Assembly: GCF_015354735.1 (NCBI RefSeq)
Contig: NZ_JACEFJ010000020.1
Location: 1 to 64,000, forward strand
DNA from: Pararhodonellum marinum
GTDB taxonomy: Bacteria; Bacteroidota; Bacteroidia; Cytophagales; Cyclobacteriaceae
Length of the DNA stretch: 64,000 nt
Reading direction: 5' to 3'
The notes below the pieces were generated by a model. The model had not been told where the DNA came from and made no database searches. It was given only the letters and a program-made list of their open reading frames with translations. Both the position numbers and the translations under genes were made by a program. This document shows, piece after piece, positions 44,472-54,189 of the stretch. Position 1 is the stretch's first letter; the number at the start of each line of letters is the position of its first letter.

Positions 44472-45710
44472 TCATTTCTTGGTTTTGTAAAAATTGAATT
44501 TTGCCCAATTCTCCCTAAGCTTCGGGATTTCAGGCAAGAAAAGAAATTTTTCCAAAACCATCAGCTTCTCAATTCGCAAATCCTGAATTCCTGCTGATAC
44601 TCCTTTCAGGTCAAGGTACCCTTCAAAAACCCTTTGATTGGTAAAAGGCATTTTACTTTTTTCCCATTTGGCAACATGGACTTCAGAACCATTGAGGTAA
44701 AATCTAAACAGGTCAATGGGTTCCTGAACCTGATGCCAACCAAGTGTATCTAGTGTAACTGAATACCGGCTCTTTAACAACCTGACGGTTTTTTCATCAA
44801 GAGGATAGTAGGCAATAAAAATCCTGATTTCATTTTGAGCGGTATTGTCATCGGACAATAGGACGCGTGGAAATCTTTGATCATCTTTCAGGTAGGATTC
44901 AAAATATAGTGATTTGTCGGACCATAAAAGGTCATCCCCGCTTAAATTGGTTGTATTAGAATACATATGAAACCCTTTGGTGTCAGCCAAAATCAAGGGA
45001 ATGGAGACGACAAAAATAAAGAAGACGTAAAGGGGAGTAGCCCATTTGCCCAGATTGCTCTGATAAATGGCTTGGATACTTCCAAAAATGGTTTTGGTGA
45101 ATCTCTTTTTCCATCCTGCTTCTTTTGTCAGAAGCATGGTAAAAGTTAAAACCAGAACACTACCTAAAAATATCAAGTAAACAGTGAAAAAATCCAGATC
45201 AAACCATTTGTAAATCAACAGCAGCAAGGAAAGAAATAGTGTAATTGGTAAAATAGCAAAGGCAAACATCAAGGGAATGGCAAAAGACATGCTGCAGACT
45301 TTTTCCAGTCGAATAACCATGTCCAAAGGCTTGGCGTATTCATAATTCTGACTGATTTTAAACAATTTTTCTTTGATGACTCCATGTGGAAATGCGTAAC
45401 TCAACCCGAGCACACCAGTCCATGCAAACCTCAATACCAGATGCGCCACCAGAAAAATTTTAAAAACATTGATGATCGAAGAAAGGTAAATCAAAATCAA
45501 CCATGCACCTAAAAAATTAAGTCCACCATCCTGCATCAATCTCACAGAAAAGTCGAAAACCTGAGATGGAAAAGCGAAAATAAAGGCCAGAATTATACCT
45601 GACATGATGACTTCAGGCTCCCAGCTGTTTTTCTGTAGGTGTTTCAGCCAGCCTAAGTCTTCTTGAGGATTTTCTTCAGGGTCAATGCCTTGGTCAATAT
45701 CTTGGCTCAT
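44472..45710 (-). CDS. Orphan membrane protein with five helices and soluble C-terminal domain
   Basis: A 412-residue protein I do not recognise. After an acidic N-terminus (MSQDIDQGIDPEENPQEDLGW) come about five transmembrane segments between residues 35 and 240 (for example VIMSGIILAFIFAFPSQVF, FLGAWLILIYLSSIINVF, YVFFIFVVSIPLILAD). The last 170 residues are predicted extracytoplasmic and beta-rich, ending in a positively charged tail. It is monocistronic with a long 5' gap, and no neighbour hints at a function. Confidence 0.65.
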   Translation of the reverse strand: MSQDIDQGIDPEENPQEDLGWLKHLQKNSWEPEVIMSGIILAFIFAFPSQVFDFSVRLMQDGGLNFLGAWLILIYLSSIINVFKIFLVAHLVLRFAWTGVLGLSYAFPHGVIKEKLFKISQNYEYAKPLDMVIRLEKVCSMSFAIPLMFAFAILPITLFLSLLLLIYKWFDLDFFTVYLIFLGSVLVLTFTMLLTKEAGWKKRFTKTIFGSIQAIYQSNLGKWATPLYVFFIFVVSIPLILADTKGFHMYSNTTNLSGDDLLWSDKSLYFESYLKDDQRFPRVLLSDDNTAQNEIRIFIAYYPLDEKTVRLLKSRYSVTLDTLGWHQVQEPIDLFRFYLNGSEVHVAKWEKSKMPFTNQRVFEGYLDLKGVSAGIQDLRIEKLMVLEKFLFLPEIPKLRENWAKFNFYKTKK

Positions 45711-45819
45711 ATTCTCTTTTTTCGCAGATTATGAAAAATAGAAATTTATTCACAGCAATGAAAATCAATCCTTAAAAAAGAAGAAACTAAATTTACACGA
45801 GTGAAGCAGGAATACATGG

Positions 45820-46590
45820 CTATAACTTGGAGTGGGGAAGGGTAGCCCTATTTCGATAAGTATGAATGCCTGAAGCCAATAACAGAATTCCAACCATGAT
45901 GAGTGCAGTGAAAGCCACGGTTTTTTCGGTGCCCCAATGTTTGTAGGAAATCGCTGCCAGTGCCCAAGCACCTACCAGGGCTGCTTCCCGCATGTTTCTG
46001 TTTCGAATCAGAAAGAGATAAATTCCGGTGGAAACCAGCAGAACGACTTCAGTCCAAATCAATTCATGCTGCATCAACCAGCCTTGTTTGTAAAACCAAA
46101 CCGACAGATTCGTTACCGACGCTACTACTATCCAACCCGTGTAAATACAAATGGGCCACCAGACGAAAACAATAATGTCCAAAGGAGCATCCCAGATTTC
46201 CAGTTTGAGACGAACCACCAAAATCAACAAAACCAGTAAAAGCAAGAAAATAATCAGAACAGACAACCCAATTTGTTCACCGGTCCATACCACAATCCAC
46301 GCTGCATTGAGCAGATTGGCTACCCCCAACCAGATAAACGTGGGATCTAGTGATTTTTCCGATTGATTTTTGAAATAACTCACCCATTGAAATACAATGA
46401 AAGCAGTGAGCAATAGATAGATAAGTCCCCAAATGGCGAATGCATACCCGGCCGGAGTGATCAAAGTGTCAAATTGATTGCTGATCTCCCCTACGGATTT
46501 TCTGCCTCCGGCACCGGAACCATAGAGGTAATTGAGGTACAGGGTAATGCCAAAAGTAAGGGTATTGAAAATCAGCAGGAACAGTCGCAT
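45820..46590 (-). CDS. TspO/MBR-like tryptophan-rich membrane protein
   Basis: A 256-residue, seven-helix membrane protein. The motif TPAGYAFAIWGLIYLLL near residues 45-61 and later WW/AW-rich helices (FVWWPICIYTGWIVVASVTN) resemble the tryptophan-rich sensory protein branch, but the chain is about 90 residues longer than a classical five-helix TspO. TspO proteins bind porphyrins and respond to light or oxygen stress; whether this longer form does is open. Single gene between two hypothetical membrane proteins and an esterase. Confidence 0.75.
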   Translation of the reverse strand: MRLFLLIFNTLTFGITLYLNYLYGSGAGGRKSVGEISNQFDTLITPAGYAFAIWGLIYLLLTAFIVFQWVSYFKNQSEKSLDPTFIWLGVANLLNAAWIVVWTGEQIGLSVLIIFLLLLVLLILVVRLKLEIWDAPLDIIVFVWWPICIYTGWIVVASVTNLSVWFYKQGWLMQHELIWTEVVLLVSTGIYLFLIRNRNMREAALVGAWALAAISYKHWGTEKTVAFTALIMVGILLLASGIHTYRNRATLPHSKL

Positions 46591-46789
46591 GGCAGGATTA
46601 AATTTATTGGTGGAAGAATTAAATTTAAGTGTTTATTTCAGCTTTTGCCCTATATGAACTTATGAAAATCAATAATTTCAGAATTTAAAAAAATCAAACC
46701 CATTCTATTTACTTTAGGAGAAACACGGTTTATTCATCCGAAACTATTGAGACCTTCGTAGGTTATCAAGTGATGTTAGTACCTCAATT

Positions 46790-47647
46790 ATGATGAAGCT
46801 GATCTATTTTTGTCTGTTTGTTTTTCTTTTTTCCTCCTGCTCCTTCAAAAGGGTTCATCGTGTTAAATCCATTGATTACATGGAGGAGAGGCAATTGGAT
46901 ATATTGCCCCAGAAACAACTGAATATCTTTTCGCCCAAAAGATCCAGTGGCAAACGGGATGTATTGATTTTTCTCCATGGAGGAAGTTGGCGTTCGGGCA
47001 ACAAAGACATTTATAATTTTTTGGGAAATCGCTTGGCAAGGAAAGGTGTTGTGGCTGTGATCATAGACTATCCACTCTCCCCTGATTATCAAGTGCATGA
47101 TATGGCCCTTGCTGCAGCGCAGGCTGTCAAATGGACCAAAGAAAACATTGCCGGTTACGGGGGTGATCCGAAAAGCATTTTTGTGTCAGGCCATTCTGCG
47201 GGTGGGCACCTCGCCGCCCTTATTTCGGTCCGAAATATTTATTTTGACAGTGTTGGTATTCAAAATCCCATCAAAGGAGCTGTTTTGATTGATGCAGCCG
47301 GATTGGATATGCATTGGTTTTTGCAGGAAATGGATTATGAACCAGGCACCTCTTACCTTCAGGCTTTTACCGATGATCCCGAGGTCTGGAAAGCAACTTC
47401 TCCCATCTATTTTCTGGATGCCCATGATCCGCCCTTGCTGATCATGATGGGAGGGAGGACCTTACCGGGAATTGAAAAAACCACGTTCCGTTTTCTGGAA
47501 GCCTACCGGGAAATAGAGCCCAATCCCGAATTCCACCTTCAAAAAAGGAAAAAACATGTGCCCATGATTGCCCAATTTCTCTATTCACCAAACAAGACTT
47601 ACCGATGGATCTTGGATTTTATGGAAAAGAGCCGCAATGAAAATTAG
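46790..47647 (+). CDS. Alpha/beta hydrolase lipoprotein (carboxylesterase-like)
   Basis: A 285-residue esterase with lipobox FSSC (Cys17). The oxyanion motif HGGSW is at 63-67, nucleophile Ser136 in GHSAGG, an acidic residue in the later DPPLLIMMGG strand region and His near 264 in KKHVPMI complete the triad. The arrangement matches the bacterial BD-FAE/kynurenine-formamidase-like hydrolases. Natural substrate unknown. Followed after 120 bp by a GDSL-type esterase on the same strand. Confidence 0.82.
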   Translation: MMKLIYFCLFVFLFSSCSFKRVHRVKSIDYMEERQLDILPQKQLNIFSPKRSSGKRDVLIFLHGGSWRSGNKDIYNFLGNRLARKGVVAVIIDYPLSPDYQVHDMALAAAQAVKWTKENIAGYGGDPKSIFVSGHSAGGHLAALISVRNIYFDSVGIQNPIKGAVLIDAAGLDMHWFLQEMDYEPGTSYLQAFTDDPEVWKATSPIYFLDAHDPPLLIMMGGRTLPGIEKTTFRFLEAYREIEPNPEFHLQKRKKHVPMIAQFLYSPNKTYRWILDFMEKSRNEN

Positions 47648-47770
47648 GCTCTGTAAGTCAGATTAATAGTGATCCAAATTCATAAGGTGATGATTATTTT
47701 GATCGGCTTTTTTAAGATAGCTTGGATATTTCCTACCCATTGGCCAATTTGAATCAATATAGACAAACAA

Positions 47771-48445
47771 ATGAAAAATTATAGGTTCAGGTTATTGGTA
47801 CTCGCTTTCTTTGCAAATTATTTTTTGTTTCAGCCATTGGTTTTTAGTCAAACCCAAGATGAACAATTTGAGAAAGAGGTGGCTGAATTGGTTGAAAAAT
47901 ACAACGCACTGGGTTGGAAAAAGGGATCAGTGGTATTTACCGGGAGCTCCAGCATTCGATTATGGAAAGACTTGGAAACCGGATTTCCGGAATATCCGAT
48001 CATCAATACAGGTTTTGGGGGATCGCAGACCCATCATTTATTGACCCATTTGGAACCGCTGGTAATAAGATATGAGCCTGCTACCGTTTTTATTTACGAA
48101 GGCGATAATGACATCAACGCCGGTAAATCCGTTCAGGAAATCATCAACACCATGGATAAGGTGGTCCGAAAAATTTCCAAAGAAAACGCTGAAGTTCAAA
48201 TCCACTTGATCAGCACCAAACCTAGCCCTTCCAGGTGGAAACTCAAAGACAACTATCTGGCACTCAACAAGGCGCTCTCAGATTATGCAGAAGGCAGGAA
48301 GAAGGTGACCTATATAGAGGTCTGGAAACCGATGATAGGCCAGGATGGCAGGCCCATTCCTGCATATTATGCCGCTGATTCACTCCATTTAAGTGATCAG
48401 GGGTATAAATTGTGGGAAGAAATTATTTCTAAATATCTACCTTAA
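47771..48445 (+). CDS. Secreted SGNH/GDSL esterase
   Basis: A 224-residue hydrolase with signal peptide ending near FSQ (about residue 27). The four SGNH blocks are visible: GSSSIRLW with nucleophile Ser60, Gly in NTGFGGSQT, Asn in EGDNDIN and His in DSLHLSDQGY close to the C-terminus. Enzymes of this type remove acetyl or acyl groups from carbohydrates or platelet-activating-factor-like esters. It lies downstream of the alpha/beta hydrolase, with which it may be functionally paired. Confidence 0.87.
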   Translation: MKNYRFRLLVLAFFANYFLFQPLVFSQTQDEQFEKEVAELVEKYNALGWKKGSVVFTGSSSIRLWKDLETGFPEYPIINTGFGGSQTHHLLTHLEPLVIRYEPATVFIYEGDNDINAGKSVQEIINTMDKVVRKISKENAEVQIHLISTKPSPSRWKLKDNYLALNKALSDYAEGRKKVTYIEVWKPMIGQDGRPIPAYYAADSLHLSDQGYKLWEEIISKYLP

Positions 48446-48739
48446 AGGGGAATTCTAACTTGTCAATGAAATAGTTGGGTACCGACAAAGAAGCGATAAC
48501 CATTTTTTTATAATCAAACAGTTAGTTAAAAAATTATTTTTTAGTTGCAATGGGCATTTCAGTTGCTTTTTGGGAAAAGGATTTGATTTAAATTCTGATG
48601 CTTTTGGGTATGTGGAAGTGATCATATTTTTTAAATTGATAAAAAAGTTCATCTTCAGAATTTGCATTAATTTTCACGATTCGTTATTTTGGTTTTAATA
48701 GAGGATCATGATTTCAATGGAACTTAAAAAGTATTAATA

Positions 48740-48994
48740 ATGGCGAAATCCAACATCCAAGACCTTCCTTTAGAAAAACTGGTAACAATGAAGCGGACGC
48801 TTTTGACTGTCACATTCGTGCCTGCGGTCTTGTTGATTGTTTACCTGATATATGTTTTTAATTCGAATAGTTTTGAAAATACCAAAATCCTCTTGATTAT
48901 GTTTCCCGTGATAGCCATAGGTGGGATCTTTCTACCGATCATGCAGTTAGGCAAAATCAATGCAGAATTAAAACGCAGAAAAGGCATGGAATGA
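48740..48994 (+). CDS. Small two-helix membrane protein
   Basis: An 84-residue protein with two transmembrane helices (about 20-39 LLTVTFVPAVLLIVYLIYVF and 49-67 ILLIMFPVIAIGGIFLPIM) and a basic C-terminus (INAELKRRKGME). The helices, charge bias and regular codon usage support a real gene. No family is recognised. It has no close same-strand neighbour. Confidence 0.6.
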   Translation: MAKSNIQDLPLEKLVTMKRTLLTVTFVPAVLLIVYLIYVFNSNSFENTKILLIMFPVIAIGGIFLPIMQLGKINAELKRRKGME

Positions 48995-49194
48995 GTTTAA
49001 GAATTTCCTAGTACTATTTACCTAAAGGTTTTGTATTTATTCTGAAGTTCATTTTATGTCTCCCTCAACATGTATTTCCAAGGTAATCCTAGGGGTCGGC
49101 ATCATTCCATTCAACCAATTTTACTGGATTTCAAATCGCAAAGATATCAGGCTATACGAAAATTTTCCAGCAAAGAAGCGGAGAACCCAAACCT

Positions 49195-49802
49195 TTAAAT
49201 CATTTCCTCAAAAACCTCTTCCAAATCGAGCACAAATCCCTCTATGGCCTGAGAGGCTACTTTGTCTCCGTGGGTAAAAATCCTGGAAGTCAGGTATTTC
49301 CCATCAACCAAGGTATTGACAATCAAGGTGCATTCATTGGGATGAATGATCCAATACTCCCTTACACTGATTCTTTATACACCTCGTATTTGTTTTGCAG
49401 TTCTTTTTTGTCATTACCTGGAGAAAGGATTTCCAGGATCAGGTCAGGAGCTCCTATGCAACCTAATTCATCCAATTTTTCAGGATCACAGACCACACAG
49501 ATGTCGGGCTGAACGACTGTATCAATGTCTTCATCTTTTTTGGACTTGATCGGTAAGCGGACGTCAAATGGTGCTGTAAAAACCTCACATTTTTTTCCTT
49601 TCAAAAAAGCAAATAGTTATGCAGACATTTTCATGGAAACCCTTTGGTGTCTGACACTCGGCGCAGCAGCCTGCCTGAATACCCTTCCTTTGATCAGCTC
49701 GACCATCCCGTCAATTTGCCAGGTCAAATAGTCGGCATAGGTATACCTTCCATATTCTGAAAAGGGCTCCTCAGCTTTATTTTTTTACTGCTCCTCGTTC
49801 AT
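49195..49802 (-). pseudogene. Decayed Uma2 (DUF820) gene
   Basis: A full-length Uma2 relative of the intact copy at 37.9-38.5 kb that has lost function. Reading from ATG at 49802, an in-frame TAA falls after MNEEQ, another TAA replaces the Lys codon in the region equivalent to FAKLHNYL (just upstream of the ...CEVFTAPFDVRLP segment), and a one-base deletion in the Gly codon of KYEVYKESG shifts the frame (the EYWIIHPNE segment continues in another frame). Both ends are still recognisable, ending ...LDLEEVFEEMI. Confidence 0.85.
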
Positions 49803-49982
49803 ATTATAAAGATAGTCAAAGGATCGGAGAGCGCAATGCAACATTTGTTCCCGGCAAGGATTGGAGATTTTTCAACTTATTGAAGTTGCCAGGTTTATCA
49901 GATGAAAAGAGATTTGGTAGTTGGAAATAAATATCTTCTACTTTTCTTAAACCCGAAAGTTAAAATTACTTAGGGATGGTCT

Positions 49983-50852
49983 TCAGGCTTTCGAATCTTG
50001 GATATTTTGATACTCTTTGTTTGAAAGTAGCCTGTTATAAATGTAAGTAACCCCCAAAACCATCAAGCCCGCGATCAAGGCCAAAAGGACATTGAAGTAA
50101 GGAGGAGCTGAAAGGGTTAACCTGAGAAATATGGTTGCCAAGGCAAATGAGGAATACCGGAAAAGATTATAGTATTTGCTGGTATATCTCAAAGAGAATA
50201 GGAGGATGAAGACATCAGTGAAAATCAGAAGCGTATAAAACAGTTTGATGCTGTAGATAAACTCATGGGTTTGATAGGCAGAAACGACATCAAAAATACC
50301 CAAACCTATGAAAGAAAGGGTCAGATAAATGGAAATCAGTTTTTTGATGGCTACAAAACCCCTTTGCTCTTCATAACTTTGGGTAATGCGGATATGTCTC
50401 TGTGCACGGTAAAACAAACCTGTAATCAGGAAAATCAAAATGGCACCAAATGCATCGGATATTATAGGGAGGAGTTCATATAAAAACCCCAAATCCCAAT
50501 TCAGGTCACCCAAGTAATGTCCAAATTCCTTGAAGGCATCCCTCAACAACAAGAGAGAAATAATTTCAAATTGCTTGCCTACAGAATCTGCAACAGATTT
50601 AGGAATAAGGAAAATCAATCCCAAGACTTCAAATATCAGCAGGACATTAAAGGCAAGTTCAATGGCAAAAAACGCAGAGAAATTCTCTCCTAAATCCAGA
50701 AAATTCAAATAGGACAACAGCCCTACAAAAAGCCCAACCACAAAAAAACCTACTACAACGTTACTGATCACTTTGGACACCGGGGGACTTTCCCAATGCT
50801 CATCCAAAATATCGAATATGTTGATTTGCCATTTAAAAAACTTCTTGATCAT
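49983..50852 (-). CDS. Orphan seven-helix membrane protein
   Basis: A 289-residue integral membrane protein with about seven hydrophobic segments and a short conserved-looking N-terminus MIKKFFKWQINIFDILDEHW. A Gln/Arg-rich loop (YRAQRHIRITQSYEEQRG) lies in the cytoplasmic middle. No catalytic motif and no recognised family. It is transcribed alone, divergent from the second molybdenum hydroxylase operon, with 238 bp between them. Confidence 0.62.
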   Translation of the reverse strand: MIKKFFKWQINIFDILDEHWESPPVSKVISNVVVGFFVVGLFVGLLSYLNFLDLGENFSAFFAIELAFNVLLIFEVLGLIFLIPKSVADSVGKQFEIISLLLLRDAFKEFGHYLGDLNWDLGFLYELLPIISDAFGAILIFLITGLFYRAQRHIRITQSYEEQRGFVAIKKLISIYLTLSFIGLGIFDVVSAYQTHEFIYSIKLFYTLLIFTDVFILLFSLRYTSKYYNLFRYSSFALATIFLRLTLSAPPYFNVLLALIAGLMVLGVTYIYNRLLSNKEYQNIQDSKA

Positions 50853-51090
50853 ATTGTTTCCTAATTGAAATTTTCATTCTATACTAAACTTATTCTGTCT
50901 TTTGATTTTTGTTTCAGTTGATAATTTCCAACTTTTTCAAATAGCCCCTCTTACCAACCATGGTCAATTCCAACCTTTTGTATTTCAATAAGTTTCGTTA
51001 CACTGTGATATTCACAAATTTTTCTAAATTTAAAGATTCAGCAAATTACAACTTGCACCAAAAAATCAAAGCACCCAACAATAGGTCAAT

Positions 51091-51546
51091 ATGGAAAAAT
51101 ACACAATTATCATCAATGGAAAAAAACAGGAAGTAACGGCCGCTGAAGATATGCCCCTGCTTTGGGTACTTAGGGACCTGTTGTCCTTAAAGGGCACGAA
51201 ATACGGTTGCGGGCAGGCCTTATGTGGCGCTTGTACGGTTTTGGTCGGCGATGATGCCAGAAGATCCTGTAGCTTGCCGATTTCTTCTATAGGAAACCAA
51301 AATATCACCACCATTGAGGGTCTTTCTCAGGATGGGAATCATCCATTGCAGAAAGCTTGGGTGGAGCACATCGTTCCCCAATGCGGTTATTGTCAAACTG
51401 GTCAGATCATGAATGCTGCTGCACTCCTCAAAAGTAATTCCAGTCCATCTGAAGCTGAAATTGAAAATGCCATGGCAGGAAATCTGTGTCGATGCGGCAC
51501 TTACAACCGGATCAAGGATGCTATATTGACCGCTTCCAAATCTTAA
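51091..51546 (+). CDS. (2Fe-2S)-binding small subunit of molybdenum hydroxylase (IorA-like), copy 2
   Basis: A 151-residue two-cluster subunit with Cys40, Cys45, Cys48 and Cys60 ([12 protein letters not shown]...SC) and Cys98, Cys101, Cys133 and Cys135 ([19 protein letters not shown]). It conforms more closely to the consensus than copy 1 and is clearly a paralogue rather than a recent duplicate. The Mo-pterin subunit follows after 30 bp. Confidence 0.9.
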   Translation: MEKYTIIINGKKQEVTAAEDMPLLWVLRDLLSLKGTKYGCGQALCGACTVLVGDDARRSCSLPISSIGNQNITTIEGLSQDGNHPLQKAWVEHIVPQCGYCQTGQIMNAAALLKSNSSPSEAEIENAMAGNLCRCGTYNRIKDAILTASKS

Positions 51547-51576
51547 TTTTTCATTTGACCTAGACATCTTAAAGTT

Positions 51577-53856
51577 ATGATGCCCAAATTCCCATTCCTC
51601 AAAAACAAAGAATCAGAAAATAAAAGCAAAGTATTTATCCCTTCAAGGAGGGAATTCCTGAAGATCAGCACCCTAGCTTCAGGAGGATTCCTCCTTGGAG
51701 TAAATTTTCAGTGCAGTGGACCCAAAGGCGAATTGGTAACTTTTGCCCCAAATGTATACCTCAGTATTGATTCCGACAATCAGGTAACAATAATCGCCCA
51801 CAGGTCCGAAATGGGCACCGGAATCCGGACTTCACTTCCTATGATTGTTGCTGATGAATTGGGTGCTGACTGGAGCAAAGTCAAGATCGTGCAGGCCGAA
51901 GGTGACGAGGAAAAATACGGTGACCAAAATACGGATGGTTCCTATTCCGTCCGGATGTTTTACGAACCCATGCGCAAAGCCGGTGCTACAGCCAGGCATA
52001 TGTTGATCGCTGCTGCCGCAGAAAAATGGGGAATAAATGCTTCAGAATGCGCTACCGAAAACGGACAGGTCATTTCTACCAGTGGTAAGAAAATAAATTT
52101 TGGGGATTTGGTAGAAGGCCTCAAGGATAAGCAAATCCCCGATGCGACCACCATTACCTTGAAGGGATTCTCCAGCTACAAACTTATAGGTAAGGATATA
52201 GCCATCTATGACAACAAAGACATAGCAACCGGAAAAGCCGTTTTTGGAGCAGATGTAGACCTTCCGAATATGCAGATTGCTGTAGTAAGAAGAAGCCCTG
52301 TAGTAGGTGCAAAAGTAATTTCATACAATGACGCAAAAGCCATGGCAGTACCCGGTGTCAATAGGGTAGTCCAAATTGAAGGAGCGGGTATTCCTCCTGG
52401 TTTGGACAAACCTTTGGAGGGAGTTGCTGTCATCGCCGACAATACCTGGGCGGCTATGAAAGGGCGGGAAGCTTTGGAAATTGAATGGGATTTGGGTGAA
52501 AACCAAACTTATTCTTCTGCAAAGCAATTGGATGATATGCTGAAGAGCACCACCGGAAATGGACAGGTCAGAAGGGAAAGAGGGAATTTCAATGCAGCCC
52601 GTCAGTCAGCAGGAAAAGTAATTGAAAGGACTTACTTGGCGCCATTTTACGCCCACGCCACTTTAGAGCCACCTGCTGCAATCGCGGATTTCAGGGAAGA
52701 TGGAAGCTGTGAGATTTGGGCGCCGAGCCAGCATCCACAATGGGCGAGGCAGGCGGTGGCCGATGCTTTGCAAATGGATTTGGACCAAATCAAAATGAAT
52801 GTCACCTTGTTGGGAGGAGGATTTGGGAGAAAATCCAAGCCCGACTTTGTGGTGGAGGCGGCCTTGCTTTCCAAATCGGCCAAATCTCCTGTGAGGGTTC
52901 AATGGACCAGAGAAGATGATCTACACCATGATTTTTTCCATGCCCAAAGCGCCCAAAGAATCAAAGCCACCTTGGATAAAAACGGAAATTTCTCCGGCTG
53001 GAACCACCACACGGTTTTCCCTGCCATCGGTGCCACAGCAAGTGCCGCCGAACTTCATCCTTCCGATGGGGAATTGGGTTTGGGCTGCATTGACTTTCCT
53101 TTTGAAGTACCCAATATCAGAATTGAAACACATGAGTCGAAAGCCCATACCCGAATAGGTTGGCTAAGGTCTGTAAGCAATATCCACCATGCCTTTGCCA
53201 TCAATTGTATGTTGGATGAAATCGCAGAAACAAAAGGAATGGATCCGGTAGATTTTATTTTGGACATACTTCCTGAAAACAAAGACCTGGATTTTGCAGG
53301 TGAAATAAAGGGTGATTTTAGTAACTACGGAGAACCTTTGGAAAAATTCCCTTGGAATACCAAAAGGCTGAGAGGTGTGATTGAAAAAGTAGTCCAAGAA
53401 TCCGACTGGAATAAAATGGTTTCGGATGGAAAAGCTGTTGGCTTCGCAGTCCATAAAAGCTTCCTCACCTATGTCGCCTGTATCGTAGAAGTGACCAATG
53501 GCAGCAATGGGCAGATCATTATCCCTGATGTTCACTATGCGGTGGATTGTGGGATAGGGGTTAACACAGACCGGATTAGGTCCCAATTTGAGGGAGGGGC
53601 ACAATTTGCCACAAGTTTGGCCATGTCCTCGGCAATTACCCTGGAAAATGGCCAAGTGCAACAAAACAATTTTGACGGCTACCAGATCATCCGGATGCCT
53701 CAATCCCCTAAAAAAATCCATGTGCATATCATAGAAAGCATGGAAAAACCAACGGGTGTGGGAGAACCTCCAGTTCCACCCTATATCCCTGCTTTATGCA
53801 ATGCCATCTATAAATTGACAGGCCAGAGGATTTATCAGTTGCCAATAAAGGTTTAG
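51577..53856 (+). CDS. Molybdopterin-binding large subunit, xanthine dehydrogenase family (IorB-like), copy 2
   Basis: A 759-residue Tat-exported catalytic subunit: SRREFLKISTLASGGFLLG with Arg24-Arg25, Cys46 following. It has TGIRTSLPMIVADEL, the Mo-pterin loops GGGFGRKSKPDF and RIGWLRSVSN, and the catalytic base Glu730 in GVGEPPVPP near the C-terminus. The overall pattern is aldehyde/isoquinoline oxidoreductase beta subunit. It has its own hairpin right after the stop codon. Two unlinked enzymes of this type in one window suggest different substrates. Confidence 0.9.
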   Translation: MMPKFPFLKNKESENKSKVFIPSRREFLKISTLASGGFLLGVNFQCSGPKGELVTFAPNVYLSIDSDNQVTIIAHRSEMGTGIRTSLPMIVADELGADWSKVKIVQAEGDEEKYGDQNTDGSYSVRMFYEPMRKAGATARHMLIAAAAEKWGINASECATENGQVISTSGKKINFGDLVEGLKDKQIPDATTITLKGFSSYKLIGKDIAIYDNKDIATGKAVFGADVDLPNMQIAVVRRSPVVGAKVISYNDAKAMAVPGVNRVVQIEGAGIPPGLDKPLEGVAVIADNTWAAMKGREALEIEWDLGENQTYSSAKQLDDMLKSTTGNGQVRRERGNFNAARQSAGKVIERTYLAPFYAHATLEPPAAIADFREDGSCEIWAPSQHPQWARQAVADALQMDLDQIKMNVTLLGGGFGRKSKPDFVVEAALLSKSAKSPVRVQWTREDDLHHDFFHAQSAQRIKATLDKNGNFSGWNHHTVFPAIGATASAAELHPSDGELGLGCIDFPFEVPNIRIETHESKAHTRIGWLRSVSNIHHAFAINCMLDEIAETKGMDPVDFILDILPENKDLDFAGEIKGDFSNYGEPLEKFPWNTKRLRGVIEKVVQESDWNKMVSDGKAVGFAVHKSFLTYVACIVEVTNGSNGQIIIPDVHYAVDCGIGVNTDRIRSQFEGGAQFATSLAMSSAITLENGQVQQNNFDGYQIIRMPQSPKKIHVHIIESMEKPTGVGEPPVPPYIPALCNAIYKLTGQRIYQLPIKV

Positions 53857-53886
53857 CCCTTTGAGGTTTTTTTTAACCTCGAAGGG
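53857..53886 (+). repeat. Hairpin repeat of the AACCTC family, directly after the Mo-hydroxylase stop
   Basis: CCCTTTGAGGTT and AACCTCGAAGGG form a 12-bp stem (one G-T pair) around six T. The following ...GGTTAAGGATTACG recurs at 55.8 kb. It resembles a short dispersed intergenic palindrome rather than a terminator, since no T-run follows. Confidence 0.55.
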
Positions 53887-53955
53887 TTCAAAGGTTAAGG
53901 ATTACGTTTAATTTTGTATTCTTGATCTAATTTTCAGAAAGTACATTTGAGGCGG

Positions 53956-54052
53956 AATTTGATTGGCAGTCAAAGGATTTCCGATAAATTTCTTACAAAA
54001 AGTTTTCCCTAAGCCTACCAACTCTGAATTCAAGAGAGTTGGCATCTTTTTT
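53956..54052 (+). ncRNA. Candidate small RNA between promoter-like and terminator elements
   Basis: TACATTTG at 53942-53949 is a perfect -7 box with a TTG 17 bp upstream, and a strong terminator ends at 54052. The segment between would give an RNA of about 95 nt with no reading frame of note. It occupies the 333-bp gap (53857-54189) before the ECF sigma gene, in which I see no protein gene. Only a prediction. Confidence 0.3.
54018..54052 (+). terminator. Rho-independent terminator in the gap before the ECF operon
   Basis: CCAACTCT and AGAGTTGG form a perfect 8-bp stem with a 9-nt loop, followed by CATCTTTTTT. It could end the Mo-hydroxylase transcript or a small RNA. Confidence 0.72.
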
Positions 54053-54189
54053 CGGATATTTAATTTTCTTCAAGATACATCAGTTTCCTTTGTAATTGTT
54101 TGAATACAAAAGATGGGGACTAAAGTAATTTCAAAAAAGCTTACCTTAATTGTCATATAAAAGTAACTTTTAGACACTAATGGTTAAGA

